Source: Oscillospiraceae bacterium
Lineage (GTDB): Bacteria; Bacillota; Clostridia; UMGS1810
Length of the DNA stretch: 62,939 nucleotides
Direction of reading: 5' to 3'
Assembly: GCA_021629085.1 (NCBI GenBank)
Contig: JAJXRJ010000010.1
Coordinates: 1 to 62,939, forward strand
A model generated the notes under the pieces. That model did not search any database. It was not told where the DNA came from and worked only from the letters and a program-made list of their open reading frames with translations. Position numbers and translations under genes: made by a program. Below are positions 43,120-52,344 of the stretch, one piece after another. The stretch's first letter is position 1. Each line of letters begins with the position of its first letter.

Positions 43120-44841
43120 TCAGCCCAAAACGGTGAGCGTGAGCGCCGCGCCGTCTGCCGGCAGGGTGATTTGCTGTGCCATAAACCCGGGCGCATAGCT
43201 AAACGCCGGCGTGCAGGTATAGGGATGGTTTGCGTCCACTAAAACGGCGCATTTTTCGCTGTGCGCCAGAAACTGCCCGTCCTTTTGAACCCCCTTGCAG
43301 ATAACCGGCACGCACAGCTTCGCGTCGGGGGAGGAGGCCTCGGCGCGGATTTGCACACGGTTTTCCAAGATGCGGTAGCAAAGCTTATAAGAAATGCCGC
43401 ACCCCTTTTGTTGATAGTCGCGCAGCCGGCCGGTCACTGTAAACAGAATGCCGTCCTCCTCATCCAGGCTAACCTGCGCAAATGTGTCGTTGGTGCTCAC
43501 AAATTCGCCGGATTCTACGCGCACGGTGAGCGGGGCGTCGTCAAATTTTATGGGCATCTGCATGTTGTGCGATTCATTGCGCAAATATTTGGTGAGGCTT
43601 GCGGCAAACACCGGCCCCGCCGTTTTGTGATACAGGAACGACAGCGTGCCGCCGCTGGCCGGGTTGATATTTTGATAGACATAGTCGTTGTTGCAAATGG
43701 TTGCATTCCATATGCCCGTGCGCACAAAATAGGTTTTGATTTCGGGATAATAGCGCACGCCGGACGCCTGTTCGGACGGCAGCGGATGGTTTTCTGGTTT
43801 CGCTGTTTTGTAATTTGTCTGGTTTAAAAGCTCTGCAACCGCCTTGGCATGGCAGAACGTGTGGTGGATGCAGGGCTGTTCGCCGTGCGCGAAGTAGTCG
43901 GGCCCGCCGTAGAGGATGCCGTTGTGGGTGCACTTTGCAAGCTGGTCTAAATTGCGCTCCACCGCGGTGAGGAACGCGGGGTTTTGCCCGGACAGCGCGG
44001 CATAGGCGTACAGGCAGCCGTCTGACGTCCTGCTGCCCCAATAGGTCCATTTAAACCGGCGCGAGCCCCAGCTGTTGTCCCAGCCGCCGTCCGGCGCCAT
44101 GAAATACAGGTGCGCTTCCAATGCGCGCGCGCACAGCAAGCGCAGCTTCTCATTGTTTGTGAGCCTGGCATACTGCAAAAGCGACGGCAGCGACTCTTCC
44201 ACATTGTAGCCAAGGTCGATGCCTTCGTATTTGCCGTCCTTCCATCCCTCGCCCTTTAGGAGCATGTTTTTGGTAAAATTGTCCTCCAAATTTTTAATGA
44301 GCGCATCTGCAAAGTCTAGGTAGCGGTCATCCCCCAGCACTGCATGCGCATAGGCGAGCATGGCCGCGCCGGTGATGATATAGTTGATATTGGCATTTTT
44401 TAGGCCGGGCCATTTTAGTATGAAATCCGCACATTCTTTTACGCGCGCCGAAACGGCCGCTTTTGTTTCGCCATCCAGCAAATCGCCAAATTCCAAAAGC
44501 GACTCGGAAAGGGTGATGGCGCAAAACACGGTGATGCCCTTCCAATCCTGGAACACGTCGTTGACATAGCTGCCGTCGTGGCAGGACACGTTATCCCACC
44601 ACAAAAACAGCGCTTTGGCACAGTCTAAATAGCGGCTGTCGCCGGTTTTTTTGGCCATGTAGAGCATGGGGTAGATGGCGTCGCCGCACCTGCCGTGCAC
44701 CCGGGCGCACGACGGGCACAATATGCCGCCGTCAAGCCCTTTGTGCGGGCTTTTGATTTGCAGGCCTGCCAACGCGTCGCACCACGCTTTTAAGAGCTGG
44801 TCCGCCTGTTTTTGCGCTGCCTTTGTGTTTTTTTGACTCAT
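43120..44841 (-). CDS. Unassigned (alpha/alpha)-barrel-like carbohydrate-active enzyme candidate
   Basis: The 573-residue protein has no signal peptide. The first ~380 residues are helical hairpin repeats with conserved aromatic/acidic patches (CPSCARVHGRCGDAIYPMLY, AWCDALA, GWKDGKYEGIDLGYNVEES, YWGSRTSDGC, HHTFCHAKA). The remaining ~190 residues are a beta-sandwich. This arrangement is typical of (alpha/alpha)6 polysaccharide lyases, heparinase-like proteins and unsaturated glucuronyl hydrolases, but I cannot place it in a named family. Its ATG overlaps the stop of an ECF transporter S component (ATGA), so it is translationally coupled. Cytoplasmic location suggests an oligosaccharide substrate. 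Confidence 0.6.
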   Translation of the reverse strand: MSQKNTKAAQKQADQLLKAWCDALAGLQIKSPHKGLDGGILCPSCARVHGRCGDAIYPMLYMAKKTGDSRYLDCAKALFLWWDNVSCHDGSYVNDVFQDWKGITVFCAITLSESLLEFGDLLDGETKAAVSARVKECADFILKWPGLKNANINYIITGAAMLAYAHAVLGDDRYLDFADALIKNLEDNFTKNMLLKGEGWKDGKYEGIDLGYNVEESLPSLLQYARLTNNEKLRLLCARALEAHLYFMAPDGGWDNSWGSRRFKWTYWGSRTSDGCLYAYAALSGQNPAFLTAVERNLDQLAKCTHNGILYGGPDYFAHGEQPCIHHTFCHAKAVAELLNQTNYKTAKPENHPLPSEQASGVRYYPEIKTYFVRTGIWNATICNNDYVYQNINPASGGTLSFLYHKTAGPVFAASLTKYLRNESHNMQMPIKFDDAPLTVRVESGEFVSTNDTFAQVSLDEEDGILFTVTGRLRDYQQKGCGISYKLCYRILENRVQIRAEASSPDAKLCVPVICKGVQKDGQFLAHSEKCAVLVDANHPYTCTPAFSYAPGFMAQQITLPADGAALTLTVLG

Positions 44842-45467
44842 GATACGCGCCTCCTCTGGAATGTGAGAATGGCTTTTGCAATGATGACGGTGAGCACCGC
44901 GGCAACCACAGCCTCAGGCACGCCGTTTGCCAAAATGATGCCCATAATAAACAGATACAGTGTTTGCAGGGGCTGGTTCATGACAGTGGCGTAGCCGGAG
45001 GCGAAAAACAGGTAGATAAAATGCATGACCAAAAGCGTGTTGACAAGCGAGCCCAAAAGCCCTGCAAATGCCATGGACACCGTTTCCGGGGTTTTGAGTT
45101 TTTTAAGCCCCACATTGACATAATAGGGCACAATGCCAACCAGAATGCGGGGGACAAAACAGATGACCAGGCTCCAGCCGTTGCCCGACATGCCGCCCAC
45201 CGAATAGAACGGCGAAAACACAAACGCGCTTGCGCTGGAGGGCATAAACGTGTTTTTGATGAGGCTGGAAAGGCCAAACATAAACCCCAGCAGCGCGCCC
45301 TTTTTGGGCCCGAACACAATGGAACCGATGATGACCGGGATGTGGATGGTGGTGGCGTTGATGGGGCCGAGCGGGATGTAGCCGGTGAACGGCACAAACG
45401 TCATGATGAAGATGAGCGCCACAAAAAAGGACAGTTCCACAAATTCCCGCAGCTTGTGATTTTGCAT
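44838..45467 (-). CDS. ECF transporter S component
   Basis: This 209-residue protein has about six membrane helices and the typical N-terminal signature ALIFIMTFVPFTGYIPLGP, then ATTIHIPVIIGSIVFGPKKGALLG. It binds a vitamin or other small molecule and works with shared EcfA/EcfT subunits, which are not in this window. The family includes the pantothenate-type (PanT) group, but substrate cannot be read from the sequence. It has a good sigma-A promoter and its stop overlaps the next gene's ATG. Confidence 0.85.
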   Translation of the reverse strand: MQNHKLREFVELSFFVALIFIMTFVPFTGYIPLGPINATTIHIPVIIGSIVFGPKKGALLGFMFGLSSLIKNTFMPSSASAFVFSPFYSVGGMSGNGWSLVICFVPRILVGIVPYYVNVGLKKLKTPETVSMAFAGLLGSLVNTLLVMHFIYLFFASGYATVMNQPLQTLYLFIMGIILANGVPEAVVAAVLTVIIAKAILTFQRRRVS

Positions 45468-45497
45468 AAAATTTCCCCCTTGTCGGATTCTTTTTGT

Positions 45498-45526
45498 ATT
45501 ATATCACAGGTGGGAAAAAATAGCAA
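45498..45526 (-). promoter_or_regulatory. Sigma-A promoter of the ECF-S operon
   Basis: On the minus strand, TTGCTA (45521-45526) and TATAAT (45498-45503) are spaced by 17 bases. The leader is only about 25 bases, so no riboswitch is present. Confidence 0.7.
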
Positions 45527-45539
45527 TGTAAAACGCATA

Positions 45540-45572
45540 AAAAAAGCACACGCATATGGCTGCGTGTGCTTT
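45540..45572 (-). terminator. Terminator of the GH10 gene
   Basis: AAAGCACACGCA and TGCGTGTGCTTT arms with a 6-base loop are followed, on the minus strand, by TTTTTTT, 15 bases after the stop codon. Confidence 0.88.
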
Positions 45573-45587
45573 AAAACAACATGCCTG

Positions 45588-48353
45588 TTATTGCAGGGTG
45601 AGCACCACCGTGCGGTCGCTTGCGCGGTAGAGGCAGGCGTCCACCGTTGCGGTTTTGCCGTCTTTCTCGGCGGTGATGGTGTAGTCGCCATAGAAGCCGC
45701 GCAGGCGATATGTGCCGTCGGCCGAGGTTTTGCCTTCGTCGCGCGTCCACCACTTGTTGTAAACTAAGTCCTGATACACCTTGCCCGACTCTTTCATGTT
45801 CCAGTCTTTGTCAAACAGCGTCTTCCGCACCTCGTCGCCGTCTTTAAAGCCCCACATGAAGAACCCGTCCACCGCGTCGTGGCTAAACACCGCAATCATG
45901 ATATCGCGGGTGAAGTTTGCCATGAGGTCGGGCTTTGGCGTGGTGAAGTCGTACTCGGTGATTTTGATGCGCTTGTCGTAGTTTGTGGCAAGCGTGTCGA
46001 TTTGCTCATAGAATTTCATGGGGTGGCAGGGGACCGCAAAGTGCCCCTGCACGCCAATGCCGTCATACTGCATGCCTTTTTCTTTAAAATAGTCTAACAG
46101 CGGCAAAAGCTCGTCAAAGGTGTTGTCGGTGCCCACCAGCTTGTGTTCGTTTAAATAGAGGTTCACATCGTCGTCCCCGCGCGCCTCGTTGGCCCATTTG
46201 TACCAATCCAGCACCACGTCGTTGCCGTAGGTTTTGCGCAGGAAATAGTCGGTGCGCGTCAGCTCGTTGGACACATCCCAGTCCACCAGCTCGCCTTTGA
46301 AGTCGTTCATAATTTTAAAGATATGGTCTTTGACCCGCTGGTCCACGCCGGCGCGGTTGCCCGCTTCCACCATGTCCGCCACGTCTTTGGGCATGCGCGT
46401 GTTGCCCTCGGTGTAAACGGTATCCCAAACAAGCGCGTGGCCGCGGATGTATTTGATGCCCATCTCTTTTAACAGGTCAACCATCTGGCGCGATTTTCCC
46501 GGGTCTTGCTCATACATGTTCCACTTGTGGTCGTTCTCCAGCACTGCGCCGTTGAAGTTTTTGATGATTTCCGCGCGGTAGCGGTCGCCGTCGCTCCCCT
46601 CTTTGAGCAGGTTGCCGTTGACTGCGGTGCCCCACTGGAATTCGTGCTCGAACATGTCAATTTTCACATCCGCGCCCTCAACCGGGTTGCCGTTTGCGTC
46701 CTGCACCACCACACAGATGTCGCCTTTGCGGTTTTCTTCAATCCGGGAGAGTGCGTCCTTTCTCCACTGTGCGTCGGGCTCTGCGCCGTCGTAGCCGGAG
46801 CCTGCGCTGGAGGGGAGGGTGTTGACGTCCACCGGCCCGTAGTTGATGAGCTGGTAGCCCCCGACTTCCACCGTCTGCGCATAGTAGCCAAACCGCACCG
46901 TGCACTGGTATTGGTCGCCCAGCTTGGGCTGTATCACAAAGGGCATATACACTTTGGTCCACTGCTCTGCGCCTGTTGCGTCGGTCTGCATGGTTTTATA
47001 CCAGGGGTCGATGCTCTGCTCCACCACGCACTGGATTTTGCCCGTGCCGGTGTCCGAATCGCCGCCGCTTACAAGCCGCATATAGAGCACAATCAGCGCC
47101 GCGTCGCCTGTTTGGAACACGCCCTCCGGTTTCATTTCCAGCTGGATGTCATACGCGTTGGCAGGCTGGTTTTCCACCGTCACCCGCAGCGCCTCGGAAA
47201 ACGGCATGCCGTCCACCTTTACGGTTTCCAGTTCGGCCGTGCCTTTTAAGCTTGCAGAAAAGAGGTCTTTATCTGTGAGCACCACTTTGCCCTCGGGCAG
47301 GGATGCAAACACTTCGTCGGGGTTTTTTTCCTCTGTGCCAAAATAGAGCATATCTTCCGGATCGCTGCTCTTCTCAAACTCGGTGGGCACAGGGCGTTTG
47401 CCGTCCACCGCGCCGGTCACCATGCCGGGCACATCCGATACGCCCGAATCTGCCTGATAGGCGATGCGGATATCGTCCACATACAGCGTGGGTGCAAGCA
47501 CGCAGCCGTTGCTGGGCTGGTCAATGCCAAGCATGGACGCGACTGCATTTTCATGCTGGTAGACAAACACCACTTCCTTCCACTCGCCCTTGGCAACCTC
47601 CGTCTCTACGCTTCCGGCCGGGTCGCCGGCAAACTCGCTGCCGGTGTCGCCGTAGGCGCCCAGCCGCACGGTGGTGGCAACGTCGGGCGAATACACAAAC
47701 AGGCGCACTTCAAAGGTTTTGCCCACATCCGCTTCCGGGAATGCATTGAGCAGTTTAACGCGGTGGTACACCTCGCTGCGGCCTTCCATTTTTAAGCTTT
47801 TGCCGCTGCCCGTGGTGTGGTCAAAGTCGGACGACAGGCTGACGCCGGTGGCTTTATAGCCGCCGCCCAATGAAAAATCGGTTTTTTCTTCAAACGTGCC
47901 GCTGTCAAAATTGTAGGTTTTCCCGCTGGTAATCACAACGGTTTGGGTTTCGTCCACCCAGTCCACCGTTTCGCCCAGCGCCTCGGAGATAAAGCGGACG
48001 GGCACCATGGTGCGGTCGTTTATGAGCTGTGCGGGCACGTCTAAGGTGGTGGCTGTGCCGTTTATGTAGGCGTTGGTATCGCCAATGGCAAGCGTTACAG
48101 TTGTGCCGTTCCGCGTGCCGGTCACCGTTTCGGTTGCCTCTTCCCACGTAATTTGTGCGCCCAGCGCTTCAAAGATGCCCCGCATGGGCACCAGCACCCG
48201 GTCGTTTACCATGACGGGCATTTGGTCAAACGTTTTTGCCTCGCCGTTGATGGTGATGCTGATGGCGCCGTCCGCCTGTGCAAAGGGCATTTGGAACAGG
48301 CCCAGCACAAGGACGGTTGCCAAAAGCAGCGCACCCAGCCGTTTTGCTTTCAT
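45588..48353 (-). CDS. Secreted GH10 endo-xylanase with stalk and CBM-like domains
   Basis: This 921-residue protein begins with a signal peptide (RLGALLLATVLVLGLF). A copper-amine-oxidase-N stalk domain (about 35-140; NDRVLVPMR, NDRTMVPVR) and a carbohydrate-binding sandwich nearly identical in pattern to the GH30 one (LSS.FDHTTGSGKSLK.EGR) come next. A second sandwich, an Ig-like insertion and the GH10 barrel (about 570-880) follow, and a C-terminal SADGTYRLRGFYGDYTITAE domain ends the protein. The acid/base is E697 in WDVSNE and the nucleophile E800 in ITEYDF. It cuts xylan. Start at 48353: an aaaaggag lies 8 bases before. Confidence 0.9.
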   Translation of the reverse strand: MKAKRLGALLLATVLVLGLFQMPFAQADGAISITINGEAKTFDQMPVMVNDRVLVPMRGIFEALGAQITWEEATETVTGTRNGTTVTLAIGDTNAYINGTATTLDVPAQLINDRTMVPVRFISEALGETVDWVDETQTVVITSGKTYNFDSGTFEEKTDFSLGGGYKATGVSLSSDFDHTTGSGKSLKMEGRSEVYHRVKLLNAFPEADVGKTFEVRLFVYSPDVATTVRLGAYGDTGSEFAGDPAGSVETEVAKGEWKEVVFVYQHENAVASMLGIDQPSNGCVLAPTLYVDDIRIAYQADSGVSDVPGMVTGAVDGKRPVPTEFEKSSDPEDMLYFGTEEKNPDEVFASLPEGKVVLTDKDLFSASLKGTAELETVKVDGMPFSEALRVTVENQPANAYDIQLEMKPEGVFQTGDAALIVLYMRLVSGGDSDTGTGKIQCVVEQSIDPWYKTMQTDATGAEQWTKVYMPFVIQPKLGDQYQCTVRFGYYAQTVEVGGYQLINYGPVDVNTLPSSAGSGYDGAEPDAQWRKDALSRIEENRKGDICVVVQDANGNPVEGADVKIDMFEHEFQWGTAVNGNLLKEGSDGDRYRAEIIKNFNGAVLENDHKWNMYEQDPGKSRQMVDLLKEMGIKYIRGHALVWDTVYTEGNTRMPKDVADMVEAGNRAGVDQRVKDHIFKIMNDFKGELVDWDVSNELTRTDYFLRKTYGNDVVLDWYKWANEARGDDDVNLYLNEHKLVGTDNTFDELLPLLDYFKEKGMQYDGIGVQGHFAVPCHPMKFYEQIDTLATNYDKRIKITEYDFTTPKPDLMANFTRDIMIAVFSHDAVDGFFMWGFKDGDEVRKTLFDKDWNMKESGKVYQDLVYNKWWTRDEGKTSADGTYRLRGFYGDYTITAEKDGKTATVDACLYRASDRTVVLTLQ

Positions 48354-48392
48354 GATACACACTCCTTTTTTCATGATAATTTCCCTAACCTT

Positions 48393-48421
48393 ATCATACA
48401 ACAAAAATAAGAAAATTTCTA
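48393..48421 (-). promoter_or_regulatory. Possible promoter of the GH10 gene
   Basis: On the minus strand TAGAAA (48416-48421) and TATGAT (48393-48398) are separated by 17 bases. The -35 is weak. The rest of the spacer to the next gene (to 48543) shows only a GC-rich imperfect hairpin near 48512-48530. Confidence 0.35.
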
Positions 48422-48543
48422 CTCAAATTTTGCATTTTATAGCGGAACTTTATTCCTTTTTTGCCAAATCCAGCGGGCAAAACAGCGCGGCAGCCGCCCC
48501 CTGCACGATGGTTCCCCATCCCAACGCCCCGTTTGGGTGGTTT

Positions 48544-49749
48544 TTATTCTGGCTGCTGGATGCCGCTCGGATAGCTCAAAAGCACGCCGTCGCGTTTGAG
48601 CCGGTTTTGCAAAAGCCGGATATCCAGATGGCCAAACGGCGTGCCGGCGTCCGCAGCCAATGCCGCCGCCGTGCCCGCCGCCTGCCCCGTCACGACACAG
48701 GTGGGGATGACGCGGGTGATATCCCACATCCCTTCGTCCACGCTGATGCACCGGCCCGCGGTGATGAGGTTTGACACGTGCTTGCTGTACAGGCAGCGGT
48801 AGGGGATTTGATACACCGGCCCGCGCTTGCGCCAGTCGCCTGTGAGCCCCACACAGTCGGAAAAACGCTGAAATGCCTCGGTATCTGAGAGGGTATAGTG
48901 CCCCATGATGCGCCGCGTCATGCGCACATTGGGCACGGTGGGGATGGTGGCCGGCACAACCGACCCGTCGCACTTGCCGCCCCGCAGCTTGATTACATTT
49001 TTTAAAATCTCCTGATGCCCGCGGATGATGAGCGCCGTTTCGTCCTCTGATTTTAAGCCGTCGTATGTACGTTCCGTTTCGGGCAGCGGGCAGTTGATTG
49101 CAACGGCGTGCGGCACGCACTGGTAGCCGTGCTTGCCGGAAATATAGTGCCAGGCGGCAAACCGGTTTTTGGTATAGTGCGCCACTTCGTCGCCGCAAAA
49201 TGCACAGATGTCCGCATCGCCGGTGGCGTCCACCACTGTGCTTGCGCGAAGCGCACAGCGGCCTTCCTTGCTGTCTAAAAATACCGCGTTGATGGTGTTT
49301 TGCGGGCAGTCCACGCCGTAAACCTTCGTGCGGTACAGGATTTCCACGCCCTCTTCTAAGAGCAGCTGTTCTAACAGCATGGCAAACATCTGCGCGTTAT
49401 ACTGCACCTGGAAGCGCTGCCTGATGCGCTCCTCCCGGCTGCCGTTTTCAAGCCACGCCTTGGGATACCGGCTTTCAAAGCCGTGTTGGATGGAGAGCCG
49501 CAGCAGCTCTTCGCCCAGGCCGAATATGACCTGGTTGCCCTCCCCGTCGCAAAGCGGCAAAAATATCGTGACAAGGCCGAGGGTGGCAAGCCCGCCCAGC
49601 GCGCATTCGGCTTCTGCGAGCACAACCCGCTTCCCGCACCGCGCCGCCGCAATGGCCGCCGCCGCGCCTGCAATGCCCCCGCCTGCAACAAACACGTCGC
49701 ATTCCTTTTTTATGGGGAGCTGCCGCTTTGGTTCTGTGATAAATTCCAT
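48544..49749 (-). CDS. FAD-dependent oxidoreductase (FAD_oxidored family)
   Basis: This 401-residue enzyme has a Rossmann dinucleotide-binding motif VAGGGIAGAAAAIAAARCGKRVVLAE at the start. A second conserved part, VVDATGDADICAFCGDEV, and a C-terminal LITAGRCISVDEGMWDITRVIPTCVVTGQAAGTAAALAADAG match FAD_oxidored (PF12831) proteins, which are commonly found near carbohydrate-degradation genes. No substrate can be assigned. An aaagga site precedes the ATG. It lies 27 bases downstream of the PBP gene, so it is probably the last gene of the yigZ-trxA-PBP operon. Confidence 0.85.
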   Translation of the reverse strand: MEFITEPKRQLPIKKECDVFVAGGGIAGAAAAIAAARCGKRVVLAEAECALGGLATLGLVTIFLPLCDGEGNQVIFGLGEELLRLSIQHGFESRYPKAWLENGSREERIRQRFQVQYNAQMFAMLLEQLLLEEGVEILYRTKVYGVDCPQNTINAVFLDSKEGRCALRASTVVDATGDADICAFCGDEVAHYTKNRFAAWHYISGKHGYQCVPHAVAINCPLPETERTYDGLKSEDETALIIRGHQEILKNVIKLRGGKCDGSVVPATIPTVPNVRMTRRIMGHYTLSDTEAFQRFSDCVGLTGDWRKRGPVYQIPYRCLYSKHVSNLITAGRCISVDEGMWDITRVIPTCVVTGQAAGTAAALAADAGTPFGHLDIRLLQNRLKRDGVLLSYPSGIQQPE

Positions 49750-49776
49750 ATGGATTGTCCTTTCTAAAAAAATGGG

Positions 49777-51183
49777 TTAGCCAAGATACTGCGCGATAAG
49801 CTCCCGCGCAATGGGAGCCGCCGCCGAAGCGCCCGAGCCGCCGTATTCCAAAAACACCGTGACGGCGATTTGCGGGTCGTCATAGGGCGCGAATGCGGTG
49901 AACACCGCGTGGGTGGCGCCTGGGGTTTTATCCGTCCGCTCGTTTTCCGCCGTGCCCGTTTTGCCGCACACCGTGATGCCCGGGATGCGCGCCGCTGTGC
50001 CCGTGCCGCGCTGTACCGTTTCGGCCATGTCGTCCTTTAAAATTTGCGCGGTCGTGGGCAAAATGGCCTGCGCCATGGTGGCGGGCTTTTCAGAGCGGAG
50101 CACAAAGCCATTGCTGGCGGTGACCTCCTGCACCAGGTAGGGTTTTGGGATATTCCCCCCGTTTGCAACCGCGCACGTGATGAGGTTGATGGCAAGCGGC
50201 GAGACCAGCGTTTTGCCCTGCCCGATGGCGGTGAGCGCCAAATCCTCCTTGGAAAACCGGCCGGTTTCAAACCGGCTGCGGTTATAGGGCAGGGGGAAGT
50301 CCAGCTTTTTGTTGAGCAGGAATTTTTCCGCGTATTCAATTTGGATGTCCGCCCCAAGCTCCACGCCTGCTAAGGAATAATAGACGTTGCTGGAGTGCAA
50401 AAATGCCTCGGTGCGGTCTAAATGCCCGTAAGCGCGCCCGCCGGCGTTGGATATGGTGATGCCGCCCACCTCGATGCTGCCGTTGTCGTCCGCCTCAAAG
50501 CCGGATAGCCCCTGTTCAATCATGGCCGCCGAGGTGACAATTTTATACACCGACCCGGGCGGGTACAGCCCCATGGTTGCGCGGGTGAGCAGGGGGGAGC
50601 GCTCGTCGGTGGACAGCGACTCCCACTCGTTTGCAAGCGCGGTCTGGTTGGGATTAAAATCGGGTTTGGACACCATGGCCAGGATGGCGCCGGTTTGCGG
50701 GTTTGTGGCAACCACCGCCCCGGTTTTGCTTCCCAAAAGCTCGCTTGCGCGCGTTTGCAGGCTGTGGTCGAGGGTGAGCGTCAAGTCGTTGCCCTTCCGG
50801 CGCTCGCCGCTTAGCGTGTCTTTTAAATTGAAAAAACCCGTGATGAGCGCGTCGCCCAAAAGCTCGGTGTCATACGCGCTTTCTATGAGCGATTTGCCAT
50901 AGATGGGCGAGCAGTACCCAATCACGTGCGAATACAAATTCAAATAGGGGTAGTAGCGCTTGTGCTCCTCCCCCTCGATTTCGCTGTACGCCAACACCTC
51001 GCCGTTCTGGTCGAAAATTTTGCCGCGCAGCACGTTATATTCTTTGACATAGTTCCTGGCGTTGTGCGTGTTGGCCGAATATTCGTCCCCGTAGATGACC
51101 TCAATGCCTGTCAGATAGGTGATGAGGGTGAGGAACAGCACGGAAAAAAAGGTGAGCGCGTAAAATATTTTTTTGTTGCGCAT
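49777..51183 (-). CDS. Class B penicillin-binding protein (transpeptidase)
   Basis: This protein of about 468 residues has one N-terminal membrane helix (FYALTFFSVLFLTLITYLTG), a short dimerisation region (NVLRGKIFDQNGEVLAYS) and a transpeptidase domain. All three active-site motifs are present: SxxK in PPGSVYK, SxN in HSSNVYY and KTG in CGKTGTAEN. It cross-links peptidoglycan; the short pedestal resembles PbpA-type proteins. The start is placed at 51183; an aaaggag lies 14 bases upstream, unusually far, and a GTG at 51198 overlaps it, so the start is uncertain. Cotranscribed with trxA. Confidence 0.9.
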   Translation of the reverse strand: MRNKKIFYALTFFSVLFLTLITYLTGIEVIYGDEYSANTHNARNYVKEYNVLRGKIFDQNGEVLAYSEIEGEEHKRYYPYLNLYSHVIGYCSPIYGKSLIESAYDTELLGDALITGFFNLKDTLSGERRKGNDLTLTLDHSLQTRASELLGSKTGAVVATNPQTGAILAMVSKPDFNPNQTALANEWESLSTDERSPLLTRATMGLYPPGSVYKIVTSAAMIEQGLSGFEADDNGSIEVGGITISNAGGRAYGHLDRTEAFLHSSNVYYSLAGVELGADIQIEYAEKFLLNKKLDFPLPYNRSRFETGRFSKEDLALTAIGQGKTLVSPLAINLITCAVANGGNIPKPYLVQEVTASNGFVLRSEKPATMAQAILPTTAQILKDDMAETVQRGTGTAARIPGITVCGKTGTAENERTDKTPGATHAVFTAFAPYDDPQIAVTVFLEYGGSGASAAAPIARELIAQYLG

Positions 51184-51225
51184 AAATGCCGGTGCCACTC
51201 CTTTCCCCTTTGGTTTTGAAAACCA

Positions 51226-51546
51226 CTATTCCAGCATGGAAATGATGTCGTCTTTGGGCCGTGCGCCCACCACTTTTTCTACCACCTGCCCGTTTTTAAA
51301 CACCATGAGCGTGGGGATGGTGGCCACCTGGAACTCCACTGCCAGATCCTTTGCGTCGTCCACGTTGACCTTGCACACCACTGCCTTATCCACCATCTCT
51401 TCTGCCACCTCGTCGATGATGGGCGCGATCATTTGGCACGGGCCGCACCAGTCGGCATAAAAATCCACCAGTACCGGCTTGCCGCTGCCGGTTACCACTT
51501 GGTCAAAATTGTCCTTTGTGAGCATTACCACTGATTTTCCTGCCAT
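51226..51546 (-). CDS. trxA: Thioredoxin
   Basis: This 106-residue protein is a classic thioredoxin: FYADWCGPCQMIAPIIDEVA contains the redox WCGPC motif, and the cis-proline is in VATIPTLMVF. It reduces protein disulphides in the cytoplasm. The agaaggaga ribosome-binding site lies at the end of the yigZ gene, 3 bases away, so they are co-translated. Confidence 0.97.
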   Translation of the reverse strand: MAGKSVVMLTKDNFDQVVTGSGKPVLVDFYADWCGPCQMIAPIIDEVAEEMVDKAVVCKVNVDDAKDLAVEFQVATIPTLMVFKNGQVVEKVVGARPKDDIISMLE

Positions 51547-51549
51547 ACT

Positions 51550-52188
51550 TTAAACATCTCCTTCTAAATCAAAATAAATTTGTTCTTTTTTTTCTATGCG
51601 CACCGCGCCGAAAAAAGCGTCCGAAAGCGTTTCGGCAAGCGCGTCCGCAGTTTCAAGTTCCAGCACAACCGTCAGGGTGACCGCTTCTAAATATTCGGTT
51701 TGAAGCACCTGGTGCCGGCTTGCTTTTAATATGTGCATCAGCTGGTCGAAGCATGTATAATCCACCGAAATTTGAAGCACCTGGCACAGGGTTTTTTGTG
51801 AAACGCCGCTTTTTAGAAGCCCCTCTTTTGCCGCGCGGGTATAGGCGCGGATCAGCCCGCCCACGCCTAAGAGCGTGCCCCCAAAATACCGGGTTACAAC
51901 ACAGACCGTATCGCAGATGCGCTCTTTTTCCAAAAGTTCTAAGATGGGATAGCCCGCTGTTTTTGCCGGCTCGCCGTCGTCGCTGTATTTTTTTGCGCCG
52001 TCAAAAAGCCGGTAGGCAAACACGTTGTGCGTGGCGTTATAGTGCTCTTTTTTCACGCCCGCGATAAACGCTTCTGCCGCCTGCTCGGTTTCTGCGTGCG
52101 CAATGTTTGCGATAAACTTTGATTTTTTCTCTGTGATTTCTGTGCACGATGGCCTGCTTACCGAAATATATTCTTCCAAAATATCCAA
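51550..52188 (-). CDS. YigZ/IMPACT family protein (UPF0029)
   Basis: This 212-residue protein has the IMPACT N-terminal domain (KKSKFIANIAHAETEQAAEAFI...HYNATHNVFAYRL, SDDGEPAKTAGYPILELLEKE) and a C-terminal ferredoxin-like domain. Its molecular function is not settled. The start appears to be TTG at 52188, very close to a gaaagga ribosome-binding site; another TTG three codons later is possible. It is the first gene of the yigZ-trxA-PBP-oxidoreductase group. Confidence 0.9.
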   Translation of the reverse strand: MDILEEYISVSRPSCTEITEKKSKFIANIAHAETEQAAEAFIAGVKKEHYNATHNVFAYRLFDGAKKYSDDGEPAKTAGYPILELLEKERICDTVCVVTRYFGGTLLGVGGLIRAYTRAAKEGLLKSGVSQKTLCQVLQISVDYTCFDQLMHILKASRHQVLQTEYLEAVTLTVVLELETADALAETLSDAFFGAVRIEKKEQIYFDLEGDV

Positions 52189-52277
52189 ATTCCTTTCTGG
52201 TTTTTAGAAAATCCGCCGCAATTTTACAAAACCCGCCGCATGCGGCCCGAAACGCCGGATCCCTTTTTATATCTGAC

Positions 52278-52306
52278 ATTATAGCATTTTGCGATAGAAA
52301 GGTCAA
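52278..52306 (-). promoter_or_regulatory. Strong sigma-A promoter of yigZ-trxA-PBP operon
   Basis: On the minus strand TTGACC (52301-52306) and TATAAT (52278-52283) are separated by 17 bases. The leader of about 80 bases contains a GC-rich stem around 52225-52255. Confidence 0.75.
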
Positions 52307-52344
52307 AAAAATTTTGCCGTTTTTTAAGAAAAAATTCATAATTT

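Noticed and set aside
45468..45497. Possible vitamin riboswitch before the ECF S component
   Set aside because: The promoter leaves only about 25 bases of leader, too short for any known riboswitch.
48437..49198. A 253-codon frame overlapping the FAD oxidoreductase on the same strand
   Set aside because: It lies out of frame within a well-supported gene, has Arg/His-biased composition and no ribosome-binding site.
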